Position numbers and translations under genes: made by a program. Below, one piece after another: positions 36,657 to 44,636 of a DNA stretch of 64,000 bases (positions are counted from its first letter, which is position 1; every line of letters starts with the position of its first letter). Source of the DNA: Myxococcales bacterium. Lineage in GTDB: Bacteria; Myxococcota_A; Polyangia; Polyangiales; Polyangiaceae. The stretch lies in the NCBI GenBank assembly GCA_016712525.1, contig JADJQX010000001.1, positions 186,001 through 250,000 of the forward strand, read 5' to 3'. The notes below the pieces were generated by a model that had not been told where the DNA came from, searched no databases, and saw only the letters and a program-made list of their open reading frames with translations.

Positions 36657-37417
36657 CGTCGCCCACGCTCACGCCGAGCCTGCTCGCGACGCTCGTCGCG
36701 GCGGCGTTCTCGGCCGGGCTCGTCGACGCCATCGGGGGTGGCGGTGGCCTCGTCACGGTGCCCGCGCTGCTCGCGCTCGGGCTCGATCCGCGCATCGCGC
36801 TCGCGACGAACAAAGGCCAGGCCGTGTTCGGCGCGGTCGCGTCGGCCGCGTCGTACAAGCGGCGCGGAGAGATCACGCAAGACCGCGTACCTGTTGCGTT
36901 TTTCGCCGGACTTCTGGGCTCTCTGTGCGGCGCGCTCTTGCTCACGGCGCTGCGCCCCGAGCCGCTCCGGCCCGTCATCGTGGTGCTGCTGCTCGCGGCC
37001 CTCGGCGTGGCGCTCGTGCCGAGAGACAAGCTCCCGAAGCTGTCACCCTCGCGGCCGAAGCTCGCGCTCTTCGCCGTGGCCTTCGGGCTCGGGGCGTACG
37101 ACGGGTTCTTCGGGCCAGGCGTCGGGAGCATGCTGCTGCTCACGAACGTGATGCTCTTCGGGGACTCGCTCGTGCGGGCCTCGGGGAACGCCAAGGTCGT
37201 GAACCTCGCCTCGAACCTCGCGGCGTTCGGCCTCTTCGCCGCCAAGGGCACCATCGTGTTCGCGATCGCGCTCCCCATGGCGGCCGCGAACGCCACCGGC
37301 GCCTACGTGGGCGCGAAGCTCGCGATCAAGGGCGGCGACCGCGTGGTGCGCCCGGTCGTGGTGCTCGTGGTGCTCGCCGTGGTGGCGAAGCTCCTGCGCG
37401 ATCTGCTGCACCGGTGA
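36653..37417 (+). CDS. TauE/SafE-family membrane transporter (254 aa)
   Basis: Eight or so transmembrane helices with the internal repeat of this family: GLVDAIGGGGGLVTVPALLA with LATNKGQAVFGAVASAASYK in the first half and AYDGFFGPGVGSMLLLTNVM with ASGNAKVVNLASNLAAFGLF in the second. Members export sulfite, sulfoacetate or other organosulfonates, but the substrate cannot be told. The start is GTG at 36653, overlapping the radical SAM stop, so it is translationally coupled. Confidence 0.88.
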   Translation: MTSPTLTPSLLATLVAAAFSAGLVDAIGGGGGLVTVPALLALGLDPRIALATNKGQAVFGAVASAASYKRRGEITQDRVPVAFFAGLLGSLCGALLLTALRPEPLRPVIVVLLLAALGVALVPRDKLPKLSPSRPKLALFAVAFGLGAYDGFFGPGVGSMLLLTNVMLFGDSLVRASGNAKVVNLASNLAAFGLFAAKGTIVFAIALPMAAANATGAYVGAKLAIKGGDRVVRPVVVLVVLAVVAKLLRDLLHR

Positions 37418-37582
37418 GCAGGAGCACGCGCAGAACCTGCGTCTTACGAAAACGTCGCCTGAGAAACCGGGAAGAGCACCGCGTCATGGTGAATGTCGCG
37501 TGCAGCTCGTCCGTCGCGTTGTATTCGAACGAGGCGTCTTCACTCGGACCGGGTGGGGCCACAACCGCGGAGCGCGAGCCCA

Positions 37583-38125
37583 ATGTCGATCACCAAGAAG
37601 TTCTCTCTTTTCCTCGCCACGATCGTGGCCATGGTCGCGCTGACCTCGTCGGCGCTCGCCGACGACTGGACGACCACGGGCTGGGGCGTCCGTGTGAAGA
37701 CGATCGCCTTCATCGACGTGAAGGTCTACTCGATCAGCCACCAGATGAAGGGCACGCTGCCCGCCAAGAACAAGCAGGCCGTCATCGACGCCGACCAGGA
37801 CAAGCGCTTCCTCTGGCAGTTCCTCCGGGACGTGCCCTGCGAGAAGATCCAGAAGGCCATGCGCGACGGCTTCGCCCTCAACGGCTTCGGCGACCAGGGC
37901 AAGATCAACCAGTTCGTCGGCGCCTGCAACGGCGGCGAGGTCAAAGAGAAGTCGAGCGTCTCGATCTCGTACAACGCCGCCAACAAGACGACCACCGTGT
38001 GGATTCAGGGCATGGGCTCGGCCACCATCGGCGGCGTCGACTTCATGAAGGCCGTGTGGAGCCTCTGGTTCGGCAAGATCGATCAGCCCCGCCTCGGCGA
38101 CGACCTCATGTCGAAGATGCACTGA
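37583..38125 (+). CDS. Chalcone-isomerase-like secreted protein (180 aa)
   Basis: Signal peptide MSITKKFSLFLATIVAMVAL to SALAD. The mature part has the CHI-like fold sequence: WTTTGWGVRVKTIAFIDVKV, then KRFLWQFLRDVPCEKIQKAM, and the closing VDFMKAVWSLWFGKIDQPRL. Bacterial members of this family are periplasmic and lack proven isomerase activity. ATG at 37583 is the first start giving a clean signal peptide. A hairpin of palindromic repeats follows at 38286-38323. Confidence 0.75.
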   Translation: MSITKKFSLFLATIVAMVALTSSALADDWTTTGWGVRVKTIAFIDVKVYSISHQMKGTLPAKNKQAVIDADQDKRFLWQFLRDVPCEKIQKAMRDGFALNGFGDQGKINQFVGACNGGEVKEKSSVSISYNAANKTTTVWIQGMGSATIGGVDFMKAVWSLWFGKIDQPRLGDDLMSKMH

Positions 38126-38285
38126 ACCGGGCATTTTAGCCCTGGCGCTCTCCCGAGGGCTCACGCTCACCGCGTGGGCCCTTCGTGTTTCTGAGCGCCG
38201 ATTCGGCAAAAAACGGATCGAACGGTGTGCCGACTTCCGGCACCCTAGGGGAGTGCAGAAGGTCCGCCGAGCCCCGTCTCCAAGA

Positions 38286-38323
38286 GCATCGCCGGCGATG
38301 CCTCGAAGCATCGCCGGCGATGC
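38286..38323. repeat. Two direct copies of a 16-base perfect palindrome
   Basis: GCATCGCCGGCGATGC occurs at 38286-38301 and 38308-38323, a period of 22 bases. Each copy can fold into a 6-bp hairpin with a CCGG loop; the second is followed by TTTT. It could end transcription from the chalcone-isomerase-like gene, or be a short interspersed palindrome. It lies just ahead of or within the start of the kelch-like gene. Confidence 0.8.
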
Positions 38324-38336
38324 TTTTGGCAAGGGT

Positions 38337-39965
38337 GTGCTCGGGCGCCGTCTCGCCTGGGGAGCCATGCTCGCGGCGACGGCGTCCTGCTCCGGCATGA
38401 GCGACGATCCCCCTTCGGCGAACGACCCCTCCTCCAGCGCGAGCCATGGCGGCGCGACGCCGACCGTGGGCCAAGGAGACGCCGGCACACCCCCGGGCGA
38501 CACCCCGTCGGGCACGTTCGTCCTCGAGACCCTCGGCGCGTGGGCGCGGGGGAGCGTCCACCCCGTCCGATGGGACCCTCCGAAGGACCTCCCCTCGGCG
38601 AACGAGTCGGTCGTGCTCGAGACGAGCCGCGACGGGGGCGCGAGCTACGCCCGCGTAGGCACGGCCATCGCCCAAGAAGGGTACGCGCGGTTCACCGCCC
38701 CCGAAGACGGCCCGAGCACGCTCCGTGTGCGTGTCACGTTCCGCACGTTCGACGGCCGCGGCAACGAGATCCCCTTGCGCCGCCTCGTCTCGAACGACAT
38801 CACGCTCACCGCGTCCGCGAAGCGCGCGTACACCTGGCAGAAGGTGACGAGCGCGGCGCCCTTCGGACCACGCGACGGCGCCGGTGGCGTCGTGCACGCG
38901 GGCAAGATGTGGCTCATCGGCGGGTGGAACGGCGAGCGCTTCCCGCTCCAGACCGCGAACGACGTGTGGAGCAGCACCGACGGCGCGACGTGGACGCGCG
39001 AACGGGACAACACCTACCTCTCACGCCCCACGTTCGACTACACGAACGACTGGGAGGGCCGCCACTTCGCCGGGTACCTCTCGTTCGGCGGCAAGATGTG
39101 GATCGTGGGGGGAGACCCCAACCAAGGCCACTACCAGACCGACGTGTGGAGCAGCATCGACGGCCGCGTGTGGACCCGCACCGACGCCTTCGCGCCACGC
39201 CAACCCTACACCACGCTCGACACCGACCCCGCCAGCCCGACGTTCGGCACCTTCGTGTGGAACCCGCGCGCTCGCGCGTCCGAAGAGTCGCAGTTCGGCA
39301 TGCGCGCGCTCCACGTCGCAGGCGTGCTCGGCGATCGCATGTTCGTCCTCGGGGGTCAGCGGATCGCGCAATACGTGAACCCCGACTGGCCTGGGAGACC
39401 TGCCAAAATCCTCGACGACGTGTGGACCACCCGCGACGGCGTCACGTTCTCCGAGGCGGCGCGGGTCGGCCCTCGCTGGGCGCCACGCGGGCTCGTCTCG
39501 GAGGCCGTGGAGCACGACGGGCGCCTCTGGCTCGTGGGCGGCGGCGCGCTCGACGACCCCGGAGTGGGCGCGACGAAGCGCGAGTACCGCAACGACGTGT
39601 GGTCGACCCGCGACGGCTCGGCGTGGGAGCGAAGCCCTGGCGAGGCCCCATTTTCGCCGCGAATTTGGCACAACGTGAAGGTGTTCGACGGCCGCCTATG
39701 GGTGCTCTGCGGCTACGACGGCTCCGAGCCCGGCGCGGGCCGCATGGCCGACAACCTCGCCGACGCGTGGTACTCGGCCGACGGCACGAACTGGTACGAG
39801 GCCTCGCCGCCCGCGGGGTTCGTCGCGCGTCACGCGGCCACGGCGTGGGCCTACGCGGGCTCGCTCTTCGTGGGCTCGGGCAACGCGATCGGGCCCGACC
39901 CTGCGGCGCCGAGCGGCCCGGGCGTGTGGTACGCCGACGTGTGGAAGCTCTCGCCTGCGCCGTGA
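38337..39965 (+). CDS. Kelch-like beta-propeller lipoprotein (542 aa)
   Basis: A short signal (LGRRLAWGAMLAATASCSG) carries a lipobox cysteine, then an acidic/Ser linker, a fibronectin-like segment (SVHPVRWDPPKDLPSANESV) and six blade-like repeats of the form (M/L)W(L/I)(I/V)GG...NDVWSSTDGATWTR; later copies read DVWSSIDGRVWTRT, DDVWTTRDGVTFSE and NDVWSTRDGSAWER. These are kelch/galactose-oxidase-like propellers with no copper-site motif. GTG 38337 is chosen as the nearest start to the signal; ATG 38298 inside the palindrome and ATG 38367 are possible. Surface binding role is inferred. Confidence 0.75.
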   Translation: MLGRRLAWGAMLAATASCSGMSDDPPSANDPSSSASHGGATPTVGQGDAGTPPGDTPSGTFVLETLGAWARGSVHPVRWDPPKDLPSANESVVLETSRDGGASYARVGTAIAQEGYARFTAPEDGPSTLRVRVTFRTFDGRGNEIPLRRLVSNDITLTASAKRAYTWQKVTSAAPFGPRDGAGGVVHAGKMWLIGGWNGERFPLQTANDVWSSTDGATWTRERDNTYLSRPTFDYTNDWEGRHFAGYLSFGGKMWIVGGDPNQGHYQTDVWSSIDGRVWTRTDAFAPRQPYTTLDTDPASPTFGTFVWNPRARASEESQFGMRALHVAGVLGDRMFVLGGQRIAQYVNPDWPGRPAKILDDVWTTRDGVTFSEAARVGPRWAPRGLVSEAVEHDGRLWLVGGGALDDPGVGATKREYRNDVWSTRDGSAWERSPGEAPFSPRIWHNVKVFDGRLWVLCGYDGSEPGAGRMADNLADAWYSADGTNWYEASPPAGFVARHAATAWAYAGSLFVGSGNAIGPDPAAPSGPGVWYADVWKLSPAP

Positions 39966-39968
39966 CCT

Positions 39969-41210
39969 TCACCCCGCGAGCAGCTCGGGCGCCACGAGGA
40001 AGAGCGCGCCGAACACGACGAGAAGCGTGCCGCTCACGCCCTTCAGCACCCGCGCCGCCTTCTCGGTCATGGTGACGCGCTTTCGCAGCGCGACGAACCC
40101 CACGACCACCACGACGAGCGGCACCACGTAGGCGACGTTGTAGAACGCGATGTACCCGAGGCGCGCCCCGCGCGAGAGCCCTCGCAGCGACAAGATTCGC
40201 GTGTAGACCGCAGGCAACCCGAGCGTGCAGCCGAGCTCGACGAGGTTCACGACGAACGCGAGCGCCACGATGCCGGCCATCGCGGCGGGTGTCGACCCCG
40301 CGCCGGCGATCGCGCGCATCCTGCGAAAAAGACCGGGCTTTTGGCTCTCGGGGATGACGAGGGACACGCCCTTCTTGAACCACACCACGTCCTTCAGGTT
40401 CACGAGCCCCATGCCGAGGAGGCCTACACCGAGCACCGTGGTCGCGACGCGCGAGAAGCCGAGCAGCTCGAAGAGCGTCGACCACGCCACCATGAACACG
40501 AAGTACACGAGGCCGCTCATGACGACGAACGTGCCCGCGTAGAGCACCATGCGCTTCGTCTCGCGCACGTGCATGAGGATGCCGAGCAGCACGACGAGCA
40601 CCCACATCGCGCAGGGGTTCACGCCGTCGGCGAGGCCCACGACCAGGGTGAGCCAGGGGAGCGAGACGCTCTTCGGATCCACCTCGCCCAAGAGCGGGAG
40701 ACGAACGTGCGTGTCGCCCGCGTCCGCCGCACGATCGCCCTCGAGCTCGCGGCGGCGTGTCTCGACGAGGGAGCGCACCTGGGCCTCGGTCTCGCCCTTC
40801 ACGAACCCGGTCACGTAGCGCTCGCCCACGACGAACGTGGGCACACCGACCGCGCTCGCGCCGAGGCCGTTCATGGTGTCGACGAAGCGCCTGCGGCCCT
40901 CCGGGTCTTTGCGGGACTCGACGCGCACCACACGGAGATCGGGGCGCTCACGCTCCAGCGTGTCGACGAACGGCTTCGCCTCTTCGCAGTGCGGGCACCC
41001 GACGCCCCAGAAGAACACGAGCTCGAAGACGGCGCTCGGCGCACGCACCCCCGCATCCGAGGGGATCGCCACGGGGCCAGGCTCGTCCGCGCAGAGACCG
41101 GCCGCGGCGTCGGCGCACGACGTCTCCTCCGCGCGCGCGCTCCGCTCCCCCACGAGCAGACCGAAGGCGACGATGAACGACGCGACGAGGAGCGCGACGA
41201 ACCGCGGCAC
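39969..41210 (-). CDS. Thioredoxin-fold domain fused to a CcdA/DsbD-type membrane domain (413 aa)
   Basis: Signal peptide (MPRFVALLVASFIVAFGLLV to ARAEE), then a periplasmic thioredoxin-like domain with active site GCPHCEEAKPF and the cis-Pro segment VGVPTFVVGERYVTGF. From about residue 180 there are seven or more transmembrane helices with NPCAMWVLVVLLGI (the conserved NPC of CcdA) and VNLVELGCTLGLPAVYT, whose cysteine likely pairs with it. Predicted role is to carry electrons across the membrane to periplasmic thiols in one polypeptide. The start is GTG 41210. It is divergent from arsR, with the ArsR operator between them. Confidence 0.82.
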   Translation of the reverse strand: MPRFVALLVASFIVAFGLLVGERSARAEETSCADAAAGLCADEPGPVAIPSDAGVRAPSAVFELVFFWGVGCPHCEEAKPFVDTLERERPDLRVVRVESRKDPEGRRRFVDTMNGLGASAVGVPTFVVGERYVTGFVKGETEAQVRSLVETRRRELEGDRAADAGDTHVRLPLLGEVDPKSVSLPWLTLVVGLADGVNPCAMWVLVVLLGILMHVRETKRMVLYAGTFVVMSGLVYFVFMVAWSTLFELLGFSRVATTVLGVGLLGMGLVNLKDVVWFKKGVSLVIPESQKPGLFRRMRAIAGAGSTPAAMAGIVALAFVVNLVELGCTLGLPAVYTRILSLRGLSRGARLGYIAFYNVAYVVPLVVVVVGFVALRKRVTMTEKAARVLKGVSGTLLVVFGALFLVAPELLAG

Positions 41211-41262
41211 ACGGAGACCCTACCACCGGTCACACGAAGCGTCACGCGTGTTACTTCTGGAA

Positions 41263-41296
41263 TTCTCGAAGAAGCCCTTGACCCCTACTTCGAGAA
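41263..41296. promoter_or_regulatory. ArsR operator candidate (9-bp inverted repeat)
   Basis: TTCTCGAAG at 41263-41271 and CTTCGAGAA at 41288-41296 are perfect inverted repeats 16 bases apart. They flank the -35 box of the ars promoter, as expected for repression by a dimeric ArsR. Confidence 0.65.
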
Positions 41297-41305
41297 GATT
41301 AGAAC
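41278..41305 (+). promoter_or_regulatory. Promoter of the ars operon
   Basis: TTGACC at 41278-41283, a 16-base spacer, TAGAAC at 41300-41305 (5 of 6 and 4 of 6 to consensus). The GTG of arsR follows at 41312, so the transcript would be nearly leaderless. Confidence 0.55.
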
Positions 41306-41311
41306 TAGGGC

Positions 41312-41626
41312 GTGGCATCCCCCCTCGACGAACGCGCCGAGCAGCTCGCGGCGCTCGGGCACCCCGTACGTCTCCGCGCGCTCCGGTTCGTGGTGAAAGC
41401 GGGGGCCGACGGCGCCTCCGCGGGAGACATCCAGGCCCACCTCGACATGCCCGCGTCGTCGCTCAGCCACCACCTGAAGCGCCTCGTCGACGCGGGCCTC
41501 TTCACGAGCCGCAGCGAGGGCACGTTCCACTTCTACACCGCGCGCTACGAGGCGCTCCGCGCCCTCACCGACTACCTCTGGGAAGACTGCTGCAAGAACG
41601 GCCGCACGTCGGCCAAATGCTGCTGA
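41312..41626 (+). CDS. arsR: ArsR-family arsenite-responsive repressor (104 aa)
   Basis: Winged HTH of the ArsR/SmtB type: LAALGHPVRLRALRFVV, then AGDIQAHLDMPASSLSHHLK as the recognition helix and LVDAGLFTSRSEGTFHFYTA as the wing. It lacks the classic ELCVCDL metal site in the HTH helix. Instead cysteines cluster at the C-terminus (WEDCCKNGRTSAKCC), where As(III) is likely bound. Start GTG 41312. It heads the arsenic operon and should repress it through the inverted repeat at its promoter until arsenite binds. Confidence 0.9.
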   Translation: MASPLDERAEQLAALGHPVRLRALRFVVKAGADGASAGDIQAHLDMPASSLSHHLKRLVDAGLFTSRSEGTFHFYTARYEALRALTDYLWEDCCKNGRTSAKCC

Positions 41627-41673
41627 TTTCCTCGCGCACGAAGCTTCGATTCTTTTCGAAATAGGAGAGCCCC

Positions 41674-42159
41674 ATGAACGTGCTGAAGCCCCACGTCTCG
41701 CTGAACGTCTCGAACATCGACGCCTCGGTCGCCTTCTACGAGAAGGCCTTCGGCACGAAGCCCACGAAGCGCCGCCCTGGCTACGCCAAGTTCGATCTCG
41801 TGTCGCCCGCGCTGAACCTCACCATGCAAGAGGCCGAGCGCACCGGCGTGAACGCGAGCCACTTCGGCATCCAGGTCGCCACGTCGGACGACGTGGCCGA
41901 GGCGTGGGCGTCGTTCAACAAGGCCGGCCTCGTCACCAAGACCGAGACCGACACGACCTGCTGCTACGCCGTGCAAGACAAGGTCTGGGTCACCGATCCC
42001 GACGGGAACGCGTGGGAGGTCTTCTTCGTGAAGGCCGACGCCGACACGATGGGGCGCGGGCCCGACCTCGGCGCCGAGGCGAGCACGTGCTGCGCGCCCA
42101 AGGTCTCCGAAGCACCCGCGATCGCCGAAGCGCCTGCGAAGCGCGGCTGCTGCGGCTGA
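41674..42159 (+). CDS. arsI: ArsI-type C-As lyase (VOC/glyoxalase fold, 161 aa)
   Basis: Iron-dependent dioxygenase of the vicinal-oxygen-chelate family that breaks the carbon-arsenic bond of trivalent organoarsenicals. HVSLNVSNIDASVAFYEKAF opens the fold. The metal ligands would be H7, H63 (ASHFGIQV) and E115 (DGNAWEVFF). The arsenic-binding vicinal pair is C96-C97 in TTCCYAVQD, the same position as in characterised ArsI. The tail holds further CC pairs (STCCAPK, RGCCG). It follows arsR by 47 bases, with AGGAG before the ATG. Confidence 0.9.
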   Translation: MNVLKPHVSLNVSNIDASVAFYEKAFGTKPTKRRPGYAKFDLVSPALNLTMQEAERTGVNASHFGIQVATSDDVAEAWASFNKAGLVTKTETDTTCCYAVQDKVWVTDPDGNAWEVFFVKADADTMGRGPDLGAEASTCCAPKVSEAPAIAEAPAKRGCCG

Positions 42160-42199
42160 TCTCGCGCGCCTTCAACCGTCTCCGAACCGAGGAAGAACC

Positions 42200-42835
42200 A
42201 TGACCCACGTGACCGTCTTCGATCCTGCGATGTGCTGCTCCACCGGTGTGTGCGGGCCTTCGGTCGACCCGAAGCTCGTCACGTTCGCCGCCGACCTCGA
42301 CTGGCTCGCGAGCCAAGGTGTCACCGTCGTGCGGCACAACCTCGCGCAAGCCCCCGCGGCCTTCCTCGCCGACCCGGACGCGAAGGCGACGATCGAGACG
42401 AAGGGCGAAGAGGGCCTCCCGCTCGTGAAGATCGACGGCGTCGTGAGGTCGAGCGGCGCCTTCCCTGCGAGGGCCGAGCTCGCCGCGTGGGCTGGCCTCG
42501 GAGCGGCGACGGAGAGCATCTACTCCGCCGCGGTCGCCGAGCTCGTGGCCCTCGGCGCGGCCGTCGCCGCCAACTGCGACACGTGTTTCAAGTTCCACTA
42601 CGCCGCCGCGCGAAAGCTCGGGGTCTCCCGCGCCGACATGGCGCTCGCGGTCCGCACGGCCGAGGGCGTGAAGGCCGCGAAGGCGAAGGCCATGAGCGAG
42701 CTCGCCGCGCGCCACGTCTCCCCCGAGGCGGCGAAGGACGAAGCCCCGAGCGAAGCGCCCGCAACGCCCAAGTCGGACTCGAGCGCGGCGCCCGCGAAGG
42801 CCTCGTGTTGCGGCCCCAAGAAGTCGTGCGGCTGA
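42200..42835 (+). CDS. arsD: ArsD metallochaperone fused to an AhpD/CMD-like domain (211 aa)
   Basis: The N-terminal 115 residues are ArsD: MTHVTVFDPAMCCSTGVCGP carries C12, C13 and C18, the arsenite-carrying triad, and the domain ends near GLPLVKIDGVVRSSGAFPAR. Residues about 120-175 are an extra domain with AVAANCDTCFKFHYAAARKL and ADMALAVRTAEGVKAA, matching the CxxCxxxH core of AhpD/carboxymuconolactone-decarboxylase-like proteins. The tail has more thiols (ASCCGPKKSCG). ArsD delivers As(III) to ArsA. The AhpD part may reduce, bind or shuttle arsenic thiols (inference). arsA begins 4 bases after the stop. Confidence 0.88.
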   Translation: MTHVTVFDPAMCCSTGVCGPSVDPKLVTFAADLDWLASQGVTVVRHNLAQAPAAFLADPDAKATIETKGEEGLPLVKIDGVVRSSGAFPARAELAAWAGLGAATESIYSAAVAELVALGAAVAANCDTCFKFHYAAARKLGVSRADMALAVRTAEGVKAAKAKAMSELAARHVSPEAAKDEAPSEAPATPKSDSSAAPAKASCCGPKKSCG

Positions 42836-42839
42836 GCGA

Positions 42840-44612
42840 ATGATCGACCTCACCCAAGGGCTCACCCCCACCGTCTTCTTCACCGGGAAGGGCGGCGTCG
42901 GGAAGACCTCGATCGCGTGCGCCACGGCCATCGCGCTCCGCGACGCGGGCCATCGCGTGCTCCTCGTCAGCACCGATCCGGCCTCGAACCTCGACGAAGC
43001 GCTCGGCCAGAAGCTCGGCGGCGAGCCGGCCGAAATCTCAGCACTTCCAGGCCTTTACGCGATGAACATCGACCCCGAGGAGGCCGCGCGGGCGTACCGT
43101 GAGCGGATCGTCGGGCCGTACCGGGCGCTCTTGCCCAAGGCCGCCGTGACCAGCATGGAGGAGCAGCTCTCCGGGGCGTGCACCGTCGAGATCGCCGCCT
43201 TCGACGAGCTCGCGCGCCTCCTCGGTGGGTCGGGCGCGTCGTTCGATCACGTGCTCTTCGACACCGCGCCCACGGGGCACACGCTCCGCCTGCTCGCGCT
43301 GCCTTCGGCGTGGACGACGTTCATCGACGAGAACGTCGGGGGCACGTCCTGCCTCGGGCCGCTCTCGGGTCTCTCCGCCCAACGCGACCTCTACGCCGAA
43401 GCGAGCCGCGCCCTCCGCGATCCGGCGCGAACGACGATCGTGCTCGTGACCCGGCCCGACGCGCCCGCCGTGCGTGAGGCCGAGCGCACCCGGGTGGAGC
43501 TCGCCGCGCTCGACGTCACGAACCTCAGGCTGGTCGTGAATGGAGTGTTCGAGGCGACTCGCGCCGACGATCCCGTCGCCGTCCACCTCACCCTCCGTGG
43601 CAAGAGGGCTATCGAAGCGCTCCCGGCGGGCCTCGCCTCCCTCCCCCGTGTGCTCGTGCCCCTCCGCCCCTTCGGCCTCGTGGGCGTCGAGGCCCTGCGC
43701 GCGATGACGCGAGACGGAGCGCCCGCGGCCCATGCGCCGACCGCCGCGAGCACGTCGCCGTACGAGAGCCTCCGAGACCTCGTCGACACGCTCGCGCAGC
43801 GCGGGCACGGCGTGATCATGACCATGGGGAAGGGCGGTGTCGGAAAGACGACCATCGCCGCCCGCATCGCCGCGGCCCTCTCCGCGCGCGGCCTCCCCGT
43901 GACCCTCAGCACGACCGATCCGGCGGCCCACGTGGCCGAGGCCGCGCGCGATCTCGGCGTCGCCCCGGGCACCTTCGAAATCACGCGCATCGACCCCGAG
44001 CTCGAGACACGCCGCTACGCCGAAGACGTGATGCGCACGGCCGGCGCCGGGCTCGACGCGCGCGGCAAGGCCCTCCTCGAAGAAGACCTCCGGAGCCCGT
44101 GCACGCAGGAAATCGCGGTCTTTCGCGCGTTCGCCGACACGGTGGCGCGGGGCGAGGGGCGCTTCGTGGTGCTCGACACCGCACCTACCGGGCACACGCT
44201 CCTCCTCCTCGACGCGGCCGAGGCCTACCACCGCGAGGTCGCGAAGAAGCCGAGCGGGAGCCCCGAGGCCGTGAAGCAGCTCCTCCCGAGGCTCCGCGAT
44301 CCCGAGGCCACCTTCGTCCTCCTCGTGACGCTCCCCGAGGCGACCCCGATCCACGAAGCGAAGCACCTCGGAGAAGACCTCGCGCGCGCCGGAATTCGCC
44401 CCTTCGCGTGGGTCGTGAACGAGAGCCTCACGCCACTCGACGTCAAAGACCCGATCCTCGTCGCGCGCCGCACGAACGAGGCCCTCCACCTCGACGAGGT
44501 GCGAGCGACCGGTGCACGCGTTTACCTCGAGCCGTGGCGCCACGATCTCTCCCACGAGCCTGGCCCCCACCACGTCGCGCCCTCCCCTGCGCCGCTCGCG
44601 TCGCCCGCCTGA
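42840..44612 (+). CDS. arsA: ArsA arsenite-translocating ATPase (590 aa)
   Basis: Two homologous ATPase halves. The first P-loop is FFTGKGGVGKTS near residue 15 and the second MGKGGVGKTTIAARIA near 325; each half has the DTAPTGHT signal motif. The metalloid-binding cysteines are kept: LSGACTVEIAAFDE, GGTSCLGPLSG and RSPCTQEIAVFRAF, matching C113, C172 and C422 of E. coli ArsA. It energises arsenite export with the membrane partner; here that partner is Acr3. It starts 4 bases after arsD. Confidence 0.95.
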   Translation: MIDLTQGLTPTVFFTGKGGVGKTSIACATAIALRDAGHRVLLVSTDPASNLDEALGQKLGGEPAEISALPGLYAMNIDPEEAARAYRERIVGPYRALLPKAAVTSMEEQLSGACTVEIAAFDELARLLGGSGASFDHVLFDTAPTGHTLRLLALPSAWTTFIDENVGGTSCLGPLSGLSAQRDLYAEASRALRDPARTTIVLVTRPDAPAVREAERTRVELAALDVTNLRLVVNGVFEATRADDPVAVHLTLRGKRAIEALPAGLASLPRVLVPLRPFGLVGVEALRAMTRDGAPAAHAPTAASTSPYESLRDLVDTLAQRGHGVIMTMGKGGVGKTTIAARIAAALSARGLPVTLSTTDPAAHVAEAARDLGVAPGTFEITRIDPELETRRYAEDVMRTAGAGLDARGKALLEEDLRSPCTQEIAVFRAFADTVARGEGRFVVLDTAPTGHTLLLLDAAEAYHREVAKKPSGSPEAVKQLLPRLRDPEATFVLLVTLPEATPIHEAKHLGEDLARAGIRPFAWVVNESLTPLDVKDPILVARRTNEALHLDEVRATGARVYLEPWRHDLSHEPGPHHVAPSPAPLASPA

Positions 44613-44636
44613 TCCTCTCTTCACGAAGGACCGCGT

